Positions 15,667 to 25,368 of a stretch of 64,000 nucleotides of DNA are shown in pieces. This DNA is from Ferrimonas balearica (GTDB lineage Bacteria; Pseudomonadota; Gammaproteobacteria; Enterobacterales; Shewanellaceae): the NCBI RefSeq assembly GCF_019802085.1, contig NZ_JAHVHV010000001.1, forward strand, positions 1,652,863 to 1,716,862. Reading direction: 5' to 3'. Position 1 is the first letter of the stretch, and each line of letters opens with the position of its first letter. The translations under genes were made by a program, and so were the position numbers. Under the pieces are notes generated by a model. It ran no database searches. It saw only the letters and a program-made list of their open reading frames with translations, and was not told the DNA's origin.

Positions 15667-16722
15667 TTACTGTCCGGACTCGTCGTGGGGCCGGGCAAAG
15701 CCGGTCTGGTTGATGCGGGCTTTGATCAGCGCCTCGCGGACGTCGCTGCGACCGGCACCAATACGGGCCACGCCGGCGCTGCCTTTGAGCTGCTGTACCT
15801 TACGCAGGTTGTCCTGGGCCTTGGCAAAGTAGGTGGGGGAGGCGTCGATGGCCTTTAGAAACAGGGTCTCTGCCTCGGTAAAGCGCCCTTCCAGCATGGC
15901 GAAGTAGCCGATGTCGTTATAGGCGTCCGCGTCCGGCATCACCCGCTTGAAAGCATTGAAGGCCCGCTCGCTGTTGCCCATGCGCACGTACACCAGTCCC
16001 AGATTGGTCCAGGCCCGGGTAAAGTCCGGTTGCCGCTGCGTGGCCTGGCGCAGGAAGATCTCCGCTCGGATCAGGTCCCCCGCCAGGTAGTAGGAGTAAC
16101 CCAGGTTATTGAGCGCCCGAACGTGGGTCGGATTCTGCTCCAACACCAGACGGTATAGTCGCTGGGCCGCCTCGTAGTCGCCGTCCAGATCGGTGAGGAT
16201 TCCCAGCGCCAGGTAGGCCTGTATGGGGGAGTCAGCATCCAGCTGATGCCAATCCTGACTTTCCGGGTCCCCTACCAGCACCTTCAGCGCCTCGTCGGCG
16301 ACGATCAGTCGCTCCTGGTCCATCTCGGTGGCTTTGTCCAGGTAGGTGTAGGCTTCGCGTACGTCACCGGTTTCCATGTGCACCAGGGCCAGGGCGGTCA
16401 TCGCTTCTCGGTGATCGGGAAGGGCCCGCAGTACGTCGTGAAACGCTTTAATGGCGTGGTCGTAGTGGCCCAGTTGCGCCTGAATTTGGCCAATCTGGTA
16501 GATCACCGCCATGTTCTCGGGCTCGGCATCGAGAATTTCGAGGTAGAACTTCAGCGCCGTGTCGTGCTGACCCATCCGCTGAGCACTGACCGCCTGCTTT
16601 TGCAGTTGGGCGATGTCCGGTCCCGGTGGGGGGGCCTCCGTGGTCTGGCACCCGGCCAACATCATCAGGCACAGCCCAAATGTGGCGGCACGGCCCAGCG
16701 TCGTTCCCTTGGCCTCAGTCAT
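15667..16722 (-). CDS. tadD: Tad pilus TPR lipoprotein TadD
   Basis: A 351-residue exported protein with lipobox LMMLAGC, so lipidated at Cys24. About seven tetratricopeptide repeats follow (GQHDTALKFYLEILDAEPEN, GHYDHAIKAFHDVLRALPDH and further copies). TadD is the TPR protein of Tad systems, thought to help the outer-membrane secretin assemble. It is the last gene of the tad operon, 13 bases after tadC. It is longer than many TadD proteins because of a linker around residues 145-190. Confidence 0.85.
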   Translation of the reverse strand: MTEAKGTTLGRAATFGLCLMMLAGCQTTEAPPPGPDIAQLQKQAVSAQRMGQHDTALKFYLEILDAEPENMAVIYQIGQIQAQLGHYDHAIKAFHDVLRALPDHREAMTALALVHMETGDVREAYTYLDKATEMDQERLIVADEALKVLVGDPESQDWHQLDADSPIQAYLALGILTDLDGDYEAAQRLYRLVLEQNPTHVRALNNLGYSYYLAGDLIRAEIFLRQATQRQPDFTRAWTNLGLVYVRMGNSERAFNAFKRVMPDADAYNDIGYFAMLEGRFTEAETLFLKAIDASPTYFAKAQDNLRKVQQLKGSAGVARIGAGRSDVREALIKARINQTGFARPHDESGQ

Positions 16723-16735
16723 GGCGTTCGCTCCT

Positions 16736-17698
16736 TTAGATTTGATCCCAGACTGCCATCACCTTCAGTACGGCCGGCCCTACCGCCACGATGAAAAACG
16801 AAGGCCAGATGCAAAGCAACATGGGAAAGATGATCTTTACCCCCAACTTGGCGGCCATCTCTTCGGCCGCCTGCAGACGCTTGTCGCGGTACTCCTCGGA
16901 GTAAACCCGCAGGGTCTCGGCGATCCCGGTCCCCAGGCGTAAGCTCTGGGTAATGGCGCCATTGAGCCCCTTGATGTCCGCCAAACCGGTGCGCTCGGAA
17001 AACTCGTTGAGCGCAGTGGTCAAGTCGATGCCGGCGCGGTTTTTCTGGCACACCAGCATCAGCTCATCCGCCAACTCGCTGTGGCTGACCTTGACCTCGG
17101 TGGCAACCCGCTGCAACGCGGCCACCAAACCCTGACCGGACTCACAGCAGACCACCAACAGATCCAGCGCGTCCGGGAAGCCGGCTCGGATCTTCTTCAT
17201 CCGATTGGCCGCCAACCGGTCCAGCACGAAGCTGGGGAAGATGAAGGCCACGCCCATCAGGCAGATCCCGACGTAGATCTGCACGCCGGTGCTCATCTCT
17301 GCCATCAGCTGCAAGGTGGCAATGGTGAAGATCGCCATGCCCAGCAACACCAGGATCCTGATTGCATTGTAGACCGCCAGCGCCTGGTTGGAGTGAAAAC
17401 CCGCGTGAATCAGTCGCTTGCGACTGCCCGCTCCGTCAAAGGAGAAGTGTTTTATCCAGGAGTCGCTGCGCGCGTTTTGGTGCTCCAGGGCATCATCGAA
17501 CTGGTGTTCAATCTCCCCGGCGGTGGCGGCCTTCATCCCCTTAAGGCGTGCCTTGGTGGGGTTGTACAGGCCGGTGTAGAGCAGGTTACAGGCGATGGCA
17601 AAGGTCACCCCGGCCGCGGCGGCAATGCCGTAGATGAGGTAGACCGAGTGCTGACGGTTATCGAGCACTTCGCTGAACAGACCAATGATGTAGTCCAT
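16736..17698 (-). CDS. tadC: Tad pilus inner-membrane platform protein TadC
   Basis: A 320-residue type II/IV secretion F-domain protein. It has an N-terminal membrane helix, a central pair of helices (around residues 95-145) and a C-terminal hydrophobic segment. The cytoplasmic domain DALDLLVVCCESGQGLVAAL and LGTGIAETLRVYSEEYRDKR is typical of TadC. With TadB it forms the platform that the ATPase TadA acts on. Confidence 0.9.
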   Translation of the reverse strand: MDYIIGLFSEVLDNRQHSVYLIYGIAAAAGVTFAIACNLLYTGLYNPTKARLKGMKAATAGEIEHQFDDALEHQNARSDSWIKHFSFDGAGSRKRLIHAGFHSNQALAVYNAIRILVLLGMAIFTIATLQLMAEMSTGVQIYVGICLMGVAFIFPSFVLDRLAANRMKKIRAGFPDALDLLVVCCESGQGLVAALQRVATEVKVSHSELADELMLVCQKNRAGIDLTTALNEFSERTGLADIKGLNGAITQSLRLGTGIAETLRVYSEEYRDKRLQAAEEMAAKLGVKIIFPMLLCIWPSFFIVAVGPAVLKVMAVWDQI

Positions 17699-17700
17699 AA

Positions 17701-18675
17701 CTAAACCTCAATCTTAATCAGCCGGGAGATCCAGTAGATCCCGACCAGCATGCCGATGGCCCCGGCGATCAGCAGCCTCAGTCCCGGTTCGGTTTCGGTG
17801 AGCTCCTTGGCGTAGCTTGGGGTGCTCATGTAGATGTAACCGAACAGCACCAGAGGCACGCTCACCAACACCCAGGCGGACATCCGGCCCTGGGCCGAAT
17901 AGGTCTTCACCTGACGCTGGAAGTAGAATCGCTTACGGATGATCCGGGAGAGGTTCTGGATGTTCTCCGCCAGGTTGCCGCCGGTCTCCTTTTGCACCTG
18001 CACGGCGGTGGCAAAGGCCATGGCAGAGACCGTGGGCACCCGCTCGATGAAGTGAAGCAGCGCCCGCCGGATGTCTTTACTGACGTTGATTTCGGCGAAC
18101 ATCAGCTTGAACTCATAGGCGATGGGACCATCGAGCTCTTCGTAGGTGAGCTTGATGGAGTCGGGAAACGCGTAGCCGGCCTGAAGGCCGCGCCGCAGGA
18201 TGTCCAACGCTTCGGGGAACTGCTCCTCAATCTTATCCATCCGCTTCATGAAGTCGCTGTTGAGCTTCGAGTTGAACATCCACAGCACACCCATAAAGGT
18301 CAGGGCCGTGACAAAGGGTTCTTTCAGCCAGAGTTGCATCACCACCGCGGCCGCCAACGCCACCACTATGGCCATCAGCAGGAACTGATGCCCCAACATC
18401 TTCGAACCGGACTGTTCCAACTTCTCGGACAGGCGCCCGATAAAGGCCACGGACTCCAGTTTTCGTCCCAGGGCCGAGGCCTTCTTCAGTCGGCTCTCCA
18501 TGGCGATGGAGACTGCCGCCGACTCGTCGCCCCACTCCTCCGCCAGCCTCTCCAAGCGCTGTTTGACCACCAGGGTGTTGCCCCGTTTGGGCCGGTACAC
18601 CGGGATAAAGAGTGCCTGTGAGAGCAGGATCACCGCACAGAAGACACAGAGGAGAAAGATGATTTGAATGCTCAT
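17701..18675 (-). CDS. tadB: Tad pilus inner-membrane platform protein TadB
   Basis: A 324-residue paralogue of TadC with the same T2SSF domain (FPEALDILRRGLQAGYAFP, ETGGNLAENIQNLSRIIRKR) and hydrophobic segments at residues ~5-22, ~105-140 and two at the C terminus. It is one of the two integral membrane proteins of the Flp pilus assembly motor. Three bases separate its stop from the tadC start side, within the operon. Confidence 0.9.
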   Translation of the reverse strand: MSIQIIFLLCVFCAVILLSQALFIPVYRPKRGNTLVVKQRLERLAEEWGDESAAVSIAMESRLKKASALGRKLESVAFIGRLSEKLEQSGSKMLGHQFLLMAIVVALAAAVVMQLWLKEPFVTALTFMGVLWMFNSKLNSDFMKRMDKIEEQFPEALDILRRGLQAGYAFPDSIKLTYEELDGPIAYEFKLMFAEINVSKDIRRALLHFIERVPTVSAMAFATAVQVQKETGGNLAENIQNLSRIIRKRFYFQRQVKTYSAQGRMSAWVLVSVPLVLFGYIYMSTPSYAKELTETEPGLRLLIAGAIGMLVGIYWISRLIKIEV

Positions 18676-18686
18676 CGCAGCCTCCG

Positions 18687-20015
18687 TCAGATGATGTCAA
18701 AGCTTTGCGAGTTGGCGAACACGCTGTGAGGCAGGTCCACCCCCTTGGCCACCAACTCGTCGTAGAAGCGGGGTACCACACCGGTGGCCTCGAACTGTCC
18801 CAGCACCTTGCCGTTGCTGTCCCGGCCGCGACGGCGGAACACGAAGATGTCGGACATGGTGATCACCTCGCCCTCCATCCCGGTCACCTCGGCAATGCTG
18901 ACCACCCGACGTTTCCCGTCCTCCTGGCGCTCCAGTTGCACCACCACGTTGATGGCCGAAGCGATCTGGGTGCGGATGTTCTTAACCGGCATGTCGAAAC
19001 CCGCCATGCACACCATGTTCTCCAAGCGCGCCAGGGCATCCCGGCTGGAGTTGGCGTGCAAGGTGGTGAGCGAACCTTCGTGGCCCGTATTCATCGCGGT
19101 GAGCATGTCGAGGGCTTCGCCGCCACGCACCTCCCCCACCACGATGCGGTCCGGCCGCATCCTCAGACAGTTCTTCACCAGATCACGCTGATTGATCTCC
19201 CCTCGCCCCTCCAGGTTGGCCGGACGGGACTCAAGACGCACCACGTGGGGCTGCTGCAGCTGCAGTTCCGCGGAGTCCTCGATGGTGATGATCCGCTCAT
19301 CGGCGGGGATGTAGCCGGAGAGCACGTTGAGCATGGTGGTCTTTCCGCTGCCGGTACCGCCGGAGATCAGCACATTGAGCTTGCCCAGCACCATGGCCTT
19401 GAGCAGCTCGTACATCTCAGCGGTGATCGCCTCGTACTCGATCAACTGCTCGGCGGTCAGTTTATCCACGGTGAATCGACGGATGGACATGCTGGCCCCA
19501 TCCAGCGCCAGGGGCGGGATGATGGCGTTCACCCGGGAACCGTCCTTCAAGCGCGCATCCACCATGGGGCTGGACTCATCCACTCGACGCCCCACGCTGG
19601 AGACGATCTTGTCGATGATGTTCATCAGGTGGCGTTCGTCGTGGAAGGCCATGGGGACCCGCTCGAGCTTACCGAAGCGTTCGATAAAGATGTTCTGGGC
19701 GTTGTTGATGAGGATGTCGGAGATGCTGTTGTCCGCCAGCAAGGGCTCCAGGGGCCCCAACCCCAGGATCTCGTCGACGATGTGCTTAACGATCTTCTCC
19801 CTCGACCCCAGATTGATGGGCCTGGGGTTCTCGCTCAGCACCTTGTTGCACAAACGGGCGATCTGCTGACGCGCGTCGGCGTCTTCCACCAACTCCAGCT
19901 TGGAGACATCCAGCAGCTCCAGTAGACGCTCGTAGAGCTGATGTTTGACTTCAGACTCCTGGGGCGTCAGCAGACGGTGTTGGTAATTTCCCGGTTGGAT
20001 CTCTAAGTTTCCCAT
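18687..20015 (-). CDS. tadA: Tad pilus assembly ATPase TadA
   Basis: A 442-residue secretion ATPase of the PilT/VirB11 superfamily. It hydrolyses ATP at the inner membrane to drive Flp pilus extension and, in known systems, also retraction. Visible elements are Walker [11 protein letters not shown], the Asp box [10 protein letters not shown], Walker [17 protein letters not shown], and the His box [13 protein letters not shown]. The N-terminal domain contains the usual SDILINN element. Length is typical. Confidence 0.95.
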   Translation of the reverse strand: MGNLEIQPGNYQHRLLTPQESEVKHQLYERLLELLDVSKLELVEDADARQQIARLCNKVLSENPRPINLGSREKIVKHIVDEILGLGPLEPLLADNSISDILINNAQNIFIERFGKLERVPMAFHDERHLMNIIDKIVSSVGRRVDESSPMVDARLKDGSRVNAIIPPLALDGASMSIRRFTVDKLTAEQLIEYEAITAEMYELLKAMVLGKLNVLISGGTGSGKTTMLNVLSGYIPADERIITIEDSAELQLQQPHVVRLESRPANLEGRGEINQRDLVKNCLRMRPDRIVVGEVRGGEALDMLTAMNTGHEGSLTTLHANSSRDALARLENMVCMAGFDMPVKNIRTQIASAINVVVQLERQEDGKRRVVSIAEVTGMEGEVITMSDIFVFRRRGRDSNGKVLGQFEATGVVPRFYDELVAKGVDLPHSVFANSQSFDII

Positions 20016-20034
20016 CGCGGTTGACCCTCATTTT

Positions 20035-21282
20035 CTAACGCCACAGTCGCGCCCAAAAACCGTCTCCACTCTTCTGGTCTTGGGGCAACAGGCTGTTGCA
20101 CAGATTGGCAATGTCCTTGGTGACCGGTTCCTTGGCCGCGAAAAGGGACAACCGCTTGCCTTCATCCAAACAGGTGTTCACACAGCGAAAATCGTTTCGC
20201 ACCGTATAAACGGAATTGAGCCCCGACATCTCCTTGGCGTCCGACAGCGACACCACCCCCTTACGGGCGCAGTAGCGGTTAAACACCAGGTGGATGCGGG
20301 ATTTCTCCACCCCCAGCTCGAACACCAGGTGGCGAACGGTGGCGGTGGCACTGCGCAGCGACGCCAGGCTGTCCTGAATGACCAGCAGCAGGGCGTCGGC
20401 TTCCATCATGAAGGGGTTGGCCCAGGACTCGGCGCCCCGGGACAGATCCACCACCACGGCGCCGTACCGGCTGCGCAGCTTGAACATCAACTGGGGCAGC
20501 TGCAGGTAATCCACCGTTTTGCTGTCCTGCTGACTGAAAGGCGCCGCCGGCAAAAGGTGGAGGTTTTCCAGCTGGCTCATCATCCCCTCCAGGGCGGTGT
20601 CGTCCAGCTCTTCCGCCTGGGCCAGGGCGTGGTGGAAAAAGTAATCCGGTTCGACGTTCAGCAGGTGGGTCTGACCCGCCTGGACCTGATCGCCGTCTAC
20701 CAGAGCCACGGGTTTGCCGGCATCCCGATTGGCCAACTGGTCGGCAATGGCGGCGCTTAAGAAGCTGGTGCCGCACCCGCCTTTGCTGTTGAGCACCACG
20801 ATGGAGGGCGCCAGACGCATCTTCTGGGCCAGCTGTTCGGCAACGCCAAACAGCGCCTTGCCCAGGTCCTCCATGGAGTCGCTCAAGGGGATAAAATCCA
20901 CGGCGCCGGCTTTCATGGCCGAGCGCATCAAATCCGGTGTCATCACCGGGGCCACCACCAAAAGGTGTTCACAGCGGTTGGTGTAGGCATCAATAAGCAA
21001 CTGTGCAGCTTCCAGATCTTCGGGCAGCAGCAGAATAAGGAGCCGGTTGGCTTGGAGATGGTGGGGCTCCATCTCGTCCTGGCTGACCCGGGTCAGTTGC
21101 AGGTTGGGCAGAGTGAGCAGCTGCTCCGACAGCATCAAGCCTGCATCCCGGTCTGGCGTCACCAGCAAGGTGGTGAGCAGCACCGGCAAGCTCTTGGGCC
21201 GGTTGACCCTGTCTAACGACTCAACTGTTGCTGTGGTTTGGGGATAACCGGATTCTTGTTTTGACATATGGGATGCACTCAT
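20035..21282 (-). CDS. tadZ: Tad pilus polar localisation ATPase TadZ
   Basis: A 415-residue protein. The N-terminal part is receiver-like (VTPDRDAGLMLSEQLLTLPN on), and the C-terminal part is a ParA/MinD-type ATPase with deviant Walker A KGGCGTSFLS near residue 170 and RYGAVVVDLSRGAE. TadZ/CpaE proteins set where the pilus machine assembles in the cell. The ATG at 21282 was chosen over the in-frame TTG further upstream, which would overlap the preceding gene. Confidence 0.88.
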   Translation of the reverse strand: MSASHMSKQESGYPQTTATVESLDRVNRPKSLPVLLTTLLVTPDRDAGLMLSEQLLTLPNLQLTRVSQDEMEPHHLQANRLLILLLPEDLEAAQLLIDAYTNRCEHLLVVAPVMTPDLMRSAMKAGAVDFIPLSDSMEDLGKALFGVAEQLAQKMRLAPSIVVLNSKGGCGTSFLSAAIADQLANRDAGKPVALVDGDQVQAGQTHLLNVEPDYFFHHALAQAEELDDTALEGMMSQLENLHLLPAAPFSQQDSKTVDYLQLPQLMFKLRSRYGAVVVDLSRGAESWANPFMMEADALLLVIQDSLASLRSATATVRHLVFELGVEKSRIHLVFNRYCARKGVVSLSDAKEMSGLNSVYTVRNDFRCVNTCLDEGKRLSLFAAKEPVTKDIANLCNSLLPQDQKSGDGFWARLWR

Positions 21283-21293
21283 GCGTCTTTGCC

Positions 21294-21761
21294 TCAACTG
21301 CAATAGGTCGTCACGCCAAAACGGGTCTGCCCCAGGCTCTCTGCGGGCAGCACCGTGGTGAAGGCGGGCGACGAAATTTGAATGACCAACCCCGGAATGA
21401 ACAGCTCGTGCTGGTAGTTGGAGATGCTGGCGCGAACGTAACGGACAAAGGCCAGGGCACTGGCCGCCGCCCCGGCATCGTCCAGGTACTCGACGGTGAC
21501 GTTACTGGCGTCCAGGCCGCCCACCAGGTTCTCGCCGTCGAACAACGCCAAATTGATCATGTTCGCCGTGGCCGCCGGCGCGCCGGTCAGATCCGGTGAA
21601 CACACCACCGCCAGGCGGGCCACCCGGCGGGAGGCTTCGGTCAGCACGTTGTAGCTGTACATCAACCGAGCCACCTCCAAACAGGCGAACAGCATGGTGA
21701 ACACCACGGTGGCAACAATGGCGAATTCGACGACGTAGACCCCGGATTGACGACGTTTCAT
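21294..21761 (-). CDS. tadF: TadE/TadF-family minor pseudopilin
   Basis: A 155-residue protein with a short basic start and a hydrophobic helix containing GVYVVEFAIVATVVFTMLFA, matching TadE/F pseudopilins whose G-x-x-x-VEF site is cut by TadV. The rest is a small extracytoplasmic domain with two cysteines. It overlaps the upstream tadE gene by ATGA. Assignment as TadF rather than a second TadE rests on gene order. Confidence 0.78.
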   Translation of the reverse strand: MKRRQSGVYVVEFAIVATVVFTMLFACLEVARLMYSYNVLTEASRRVARLAVVCSPDLTGAPAATANMINLALFDGENLVGGLDASNVTVEYLDDAGAAASALAFVRYVRASISNYQHELFIPGLVIQISSPAFTTVLPAESLGQTRFGVTTYCS

Positions 21762-22225
21762 AACGGCCTCATGGTTGCGGTGGCCACCAGGTTCCAGCTC
21801 AAGTCGATGGAATCACCGAAAAAGCCCGGGATCGCCTCCCCGAACAGGGGCGTCCAGTCGTAACTCAAGGTGACGGTGGCCACGGAGTCACTGAGCACCG
21901 AGATCTGCACATCGGCGGTGGTCAGCCCGCGAAGCAGCGGCGTGCCGCCGGTCAATTGGCCGGTGACCGCCAGGTTACGTGCCTGGCTGGCCACATTGGC
22001 CGACACCCCGATGTCCCCATTGGAGTTGGTGCTGGTGTAGCTGATGACGTGGCGGGAGGCGTTGCGAGCCAGGGTGTTGAGCTGCTGGTACTGGTAGAGC
22101 ATGCGACCGAACTCGGTCACCGCGTAGAAGATAAGAAACAGCACCGGCAGGGCGATGGTGGCCTCCACCGCCGCCACCCCGCGCTGTCGCTGCATCGAAC
22201 CCATCGGCTTAGGAATCTTCATCAT
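21758..22225 (-). CDS. tadE: TadE-family minor pseudopilin
   Basis: A 155-residue protein with RGVAAVEATIALPVLFLIFY as processing site and membrane helix, the TadE pattern, followed by a soluble domain without cysteines. It overlaps tadG upstream (ATGATGA), giving two possible start codons three bases apart. TadE and TadF are needed in known systems for pilus biogenesis after cleavage by the prepilin peptidase. Confidence 0.8.
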   Translation of the reverse strand: MMKIPKPMGSMQRQRGVAAVEATIALPVLFLIFYAVTEFGRMLYQYQQLNTLARNASRHVISYTSTNSNGDIGVSANVASQARNLAVTGQLTGGTPLLRGLTTADVQISVLSDSVATVTLSYDWTPLFGEAIPGFFGDSIDLSWNLVATATMRPL

Positions 22226-23580
22226 GAGTCCTTACTCACAGGGTCGTGATAGAGCACGATGCGGTAGGGGCCACTGGTGGTATCGGGGGTTTCCGACACC
22301 CCACCGGCGTCGTTGGTGCAATCCCCCAGGAACTCACCTATCACGTAGGACTCGTTCCCCTTCTGGGTGACGTCCTGCAGCATGTAGAAACAGGCGAAGC
22401 CGACAAAGGGCACCCCGGTCTGGCCGCTGTTGTCCCCGGCGCCGCAGTCGGCCACCACGATGGAATACTCACGACGCAGTTGCCGGGAGGCCACCCCGTG
22501 ATTGGTGTTTTCGGTAAAGGTGCCAGGGCAGCTATGGCCGGCCACGCTGTTGTAGTGACCGTGGTGGTAATAGCCGCTGTAGTAATCCCCCGGGTTGGCG
22601 TAGTAGTCCCCCGCCACGGTTTCCACCGGCGGTGGCAAGACTTCGCCCGCCAGGTTGGTCACCTCGCCGCTGTCGTTCACATCCAAACGGTCGCCCACGC
22701 AGATGTCGTGATCCGGCGGGTGATCGGTGGAGTCGATCTGCCCCCCCTGCCATTTGCCCATGCGGGTGTTGAGCCCCTGGGCCACCGGACCTGTGGTGTT
22801 GCCTGGTTCGGTCTCCACCATCTCGGTGGCGTTGGGGCCGTCGAAGCCGAAGCAGAAGCCGTCACTGTCGGACTCGCCGGCCATGGCCCGGCGGATGTCC
22901 GCCGCCCCGGTGTTGTCACCCAGTCGAATCAGCTGGAAGTTGCCCGGTCCCACCTCGGTGGGCTCGCCGCTGGAGATCTTCATCGCCATAAACTGGTTCA
23001 TGGGGTAACCGAAGTTGCTCTCGGTAAGACTCTCGGCACAGACCATCATGGGCAGCACATCAGTGCTGCAGTAGGGGGTGGAGGTGCTGGGGCCGGCCAC
23101 CGCGCTGGCGCTGACCCGCTTGTCGAAGTTGAACACCTGGGCCAGGTAGGAGGCCAGGCTGACGTTGTCCACTGTCACCCGGGCGTATTCGGCGCTGGGG
23201 TCGGAGACCGGAGTGAAGGGGTCCGGCTGAAATGAGAACTCCACGGTGATCTGGGCAGTCACGCCATTGAGGCTGTAGTCCATGGTGCTCATATCCACGC
23301 CGGCATTGAGCTCACCAAAATCGGTGGCCCCCAAAGCGCTGGCCAGGGTGGCGAGGCCGTCCTGGCGTGCCTGGGCGTGGGTGCCACCGCGTTCCACGGT
23401 CACCGCGGCGCTGAGCGCCGCCGCGTCCGTGGCATTTTGCAGCCGGTTTTTGCTCAAGATCAGGTGGCCACCGTCCAGCGCCAGGGCCCCCATCGCCAGG
23501 ATGGCGAACATGGCCACGGTGATGACAACAATGATGGCCCCTTTCTGACGGTGTCGCTGACAACAGATAGACCCCTTCAT
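22222..23580 (-). CDS. tadG: TadG-like pilus assembly protein
   Basis: A 452-residue protein with an N-terminal membrane segment (GAIIVVITVAMFAILAMGAL) and the LDGGHLILSKNRLQNATDAA motif found at the start of TadG and other Tad secreted proteins. The C-terminal two thirds is extracytoplasmic with about ten cysteines and a Tyr/His/Gly-rich stretch (GDYYSGYYHHGHYNS). I do not see a clear von Willebrand A domain, which some TadG proteins carry. It starts the block of overlapping tadG-tadE-tadF genes. Confidence 0.78.
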   Translation of the reverse strand: MKGSICCQRHRQKGAIIVVITVAMFAILAMGALALDGGHLILSKNRLQNATDAAALSAAVTVERGGTHAQARQDGLATLASALGATDFGELNAGVDMSTMDYSLNGVTAQITVEFSFQPDPFTPVSDPSAEYARVTVDNVSLASYLAQVFNFDKRVSASAVAGPSTSTPYCSTDVLPMMVCAESLTESNFGYPMNQFMAMKISSGEPTEVGPGNFQLIRLGDNTGAADIRRAMAGESDSDGFCFGFDGPNATEMVETEPGNTTGPVAQGLNTRMGKWQGGQIDSTDHPPDHDICVGDRLDVNDSGEVTNLAGEVLPPPVETVAGDYYANPGDYYSGYYHHGHYNSVAGHSCPGTFTENTNHGVASRQLRREYSIVVADCGAGDNSGQTGVPFVGFACFYMLQDVTQKGNESYVIGEFLGDCTNDAGGVSETPDTTSGPYRIVLYHDPVSKDS

Positions 23581-23618
23581 GACATTGACCTCAACAGCAG
23601 TTGGTTAGACATTGGCGC

Positions 23619-23897
23619 TCAGTTGCCCGAGTCCCGACCTACGGAAAAGTTGGTGATGCCGGTGCGGGCGCTTTGCGGCGGATAGGCCGACTTGCGATAG
23701 TTGTCCATCACGGTGGCACCGTACTGACCGTCCAGATCGTTGATCCGCCCCTCGTCACGCACCGAGGCATCGGGGTCCAGGATGGTCATCTGTTTCACCG
23801 AATCCACGCTCTCGCCCATGGCGAACTGCGTCATCACGTTGTTGCTGCCGCAGCCGGCCAACAGCAACAAGCCGAGCATCAGAATTACCTGTTTCAT
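23619..23897 (-). CDS. Small lipoprotein of the Tad locus
   Basis: A 92-residue exported protein with lipobox LLLAGC, lipidated at Cys16. The mature part is polar and has no domain I recognise. It lies 11 bases downstream of rcpA and before tadG, where other Tad loci often have a small outer-membrane lipoprotein such as RcpB. Similarity to RcpB is not evident from the sequence; the position suggests a secretin accessory role. Confidence 0.65.
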   Translation of the reverse strand: MKQVILMLGLLLLAGCGSNNVMTQFAMGESVDSVKQMTILDPDASVRDEGRINDLDGQYGATVMDNYRKSAYPPQSARTGITNFSVGRDSGN

Positions 23898-23908
23898 ATC
23901 GTGATCCT

Positions 23909-25366
23909 CTAGAGACTGTGACCGTACTTGTTCTGGGTGCCACCGCCATCGGCAGCCGGCTCCACCGCCGGGGCCGGCGCGGCCGCGCTGCCCGCGTTGG
24001 GGTTGGTGTTGGAGTGGACGTTCTCATCCCGCTTGGACATGCGTCCCATCAGGTAGAACCCCAGGCTGGTGGGATCCACGAAGCCATCGGTGGGCAACAC
24101 CAGGTTGTCTTTATTGATGGGCCGCACCAGGCGCGGGGTCACCAGGATCACCAGTTCGGTTTCGCCGTTGCGGTACTCCTGGGAGCTGAACAGCTGGCCC
24201 AGTACCGGGATCTCACCCAGGCCCGGCAGCTCATCCATGGTTTCACGGATGGTGTTGCTGAGCAGACCGGCGATGGCGATGGTCTGGCCATCCCCCAACT
24301 CGATGGTGGAGTTGGCGCTGCGTTTGGTGATGGAGGGGGTGATAAGCGCCGTGGTGGAGCCATCGGGGATGACCCCCACCGCGTTGGCGCTGCTGAGCTC
24401 ACTCACCAGCACATTGAGGTTTAAGTTGATGCGACCGCTGCTGAGCACCGTGGGGACAAATTTCACCCCGACTCCGAACTCCTTGTACTGGATGGTGACG
24501 CCGTCTTCATCGGGCACCGGCACCGGGAATTCGCCCCCGGAGAGGAACTCCGCCATCTGACCACTCATGGTGGTGAGGTTGGGTTCCGCCAGCACCCGGG
24601 CCAGGCCCTGCTGCTTGGCCGCGTCGATGGCAAAGTCAAAGAGCACATCGCCACTGACGTAGCTGCCGAAGATCCCCTTGTTGTTGATCAGGCCATCACC
24701 GCCGAGCAGGCCGCCGATAAAGTCGGAGCCTTCAAACACCAGGGCAAAGTCGGAGTCCAGGGTGCGGGCCAGTTCGCGCTGCACCTCGGTCACCGTCACC
24801 TCCAGCATCACCTGGTGGCCGCCGCCGACGGTCATCAAATTGAGTACCGCCGAGGTGTTCTTGGAGTTGTCCGCCGCGATGGCGTAGCCGCGGGCCAGGT
24901 CCAGGGCTTGGTTCATCTTGTCCAGGTTGGAGACCTGGCCGCCGATCACCAGCTGACCCTGAGAGGTGTGCACCTCGATGGGTTCATCAGGCAGGAAGCG
25001 GTAGAGCTTCTCTTTCAAGCCATTGAGGTCGTGGGTGATCTCGATGTCGATGATGTCCACCAGGTTGTCGTTGTTGTCCCACACCATGATGTTGGTGCTG
25101 CCCAACTGACGGCCCAGGATGTACAGCTCGGTGGGATTAATAAGCAGAATGTCGGCGATGTCCGGGTTGCCCACCGAGACCCGGGACGCGGATTTGTTCA
25201 GCGACATGGTCTTGGACTTGTAGATGGGCACCGGGAAGCTGTAGGGCACCATGGCGGACTGGCCGCCAGCCCAAGCCGGCAGGGGCGCCGTAACGGCGGC
25301 GACGAGAAGGAGACTGCTCAGCCATGTCCAGGCCTTACTCCCAAAAATTGGAAAAGTGCGTTTCAT
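23909..25366 (-). CDS. rcpA: Tad outer-membrane secretin RcpA (CpaC)
   Basis: A 485-residue secretin. It has a signal peptide at the N terminus, then a BON-like/N-domain part (SVGNPDIADILLINPTELYI, GQLVIGGQVSNLDKMNQALD) and the secretin core ending with ELVILVTPRLVRPI. It forms the outer-membrane channel for the Flp pilus. Residues after ~430 form an Asn/Ala-rich tail. It is two bases downstream of rcpC. Confidence 0.93.
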   Translation of the reverse strand: MKRTFPIFGSKAWTWLSSLLLVAAVTAPLPAWAGGQSAMVPYSFPVPIYKSKTMSLNKSASRVSVGNPDIADILLINPTELYILGRQLGSTNIMVWDNNDNLVDIIDIEITHDLNGLKEKLYRFLPDEPIEVHTSQGQLVIGGQVSNLDKMNQALDLARGYAIAADNSKNTSAVLNLMTVGGGHQVMLEVTVTEVQRELARTLDSDFALVFEGSDFIGGLLGGDGLINNKGIFGSYVSGDVLFDFAIDAAKQQGLARVLAEPNLTTMSGQMAEFLSGGEFPVPVPDEDGVTIQYKEFGVGVKFVPTVLSSGRINLNLNVLVSELSSANAVGVIPDGSTTALITPSITKRSANSTIELGDGQTIAIAGLLSNTIRETMDELPGLGEIPVLGQLFSSQEYRNGETELVILVTPRLVRPINKDNLVLPTDGFVDPTSLGFYLMGRMSKRDENVHSNTNPNAGSAAAPAPAVEPAADGGGTQNKYGHSL

Positions 25367-25368
25367 GG

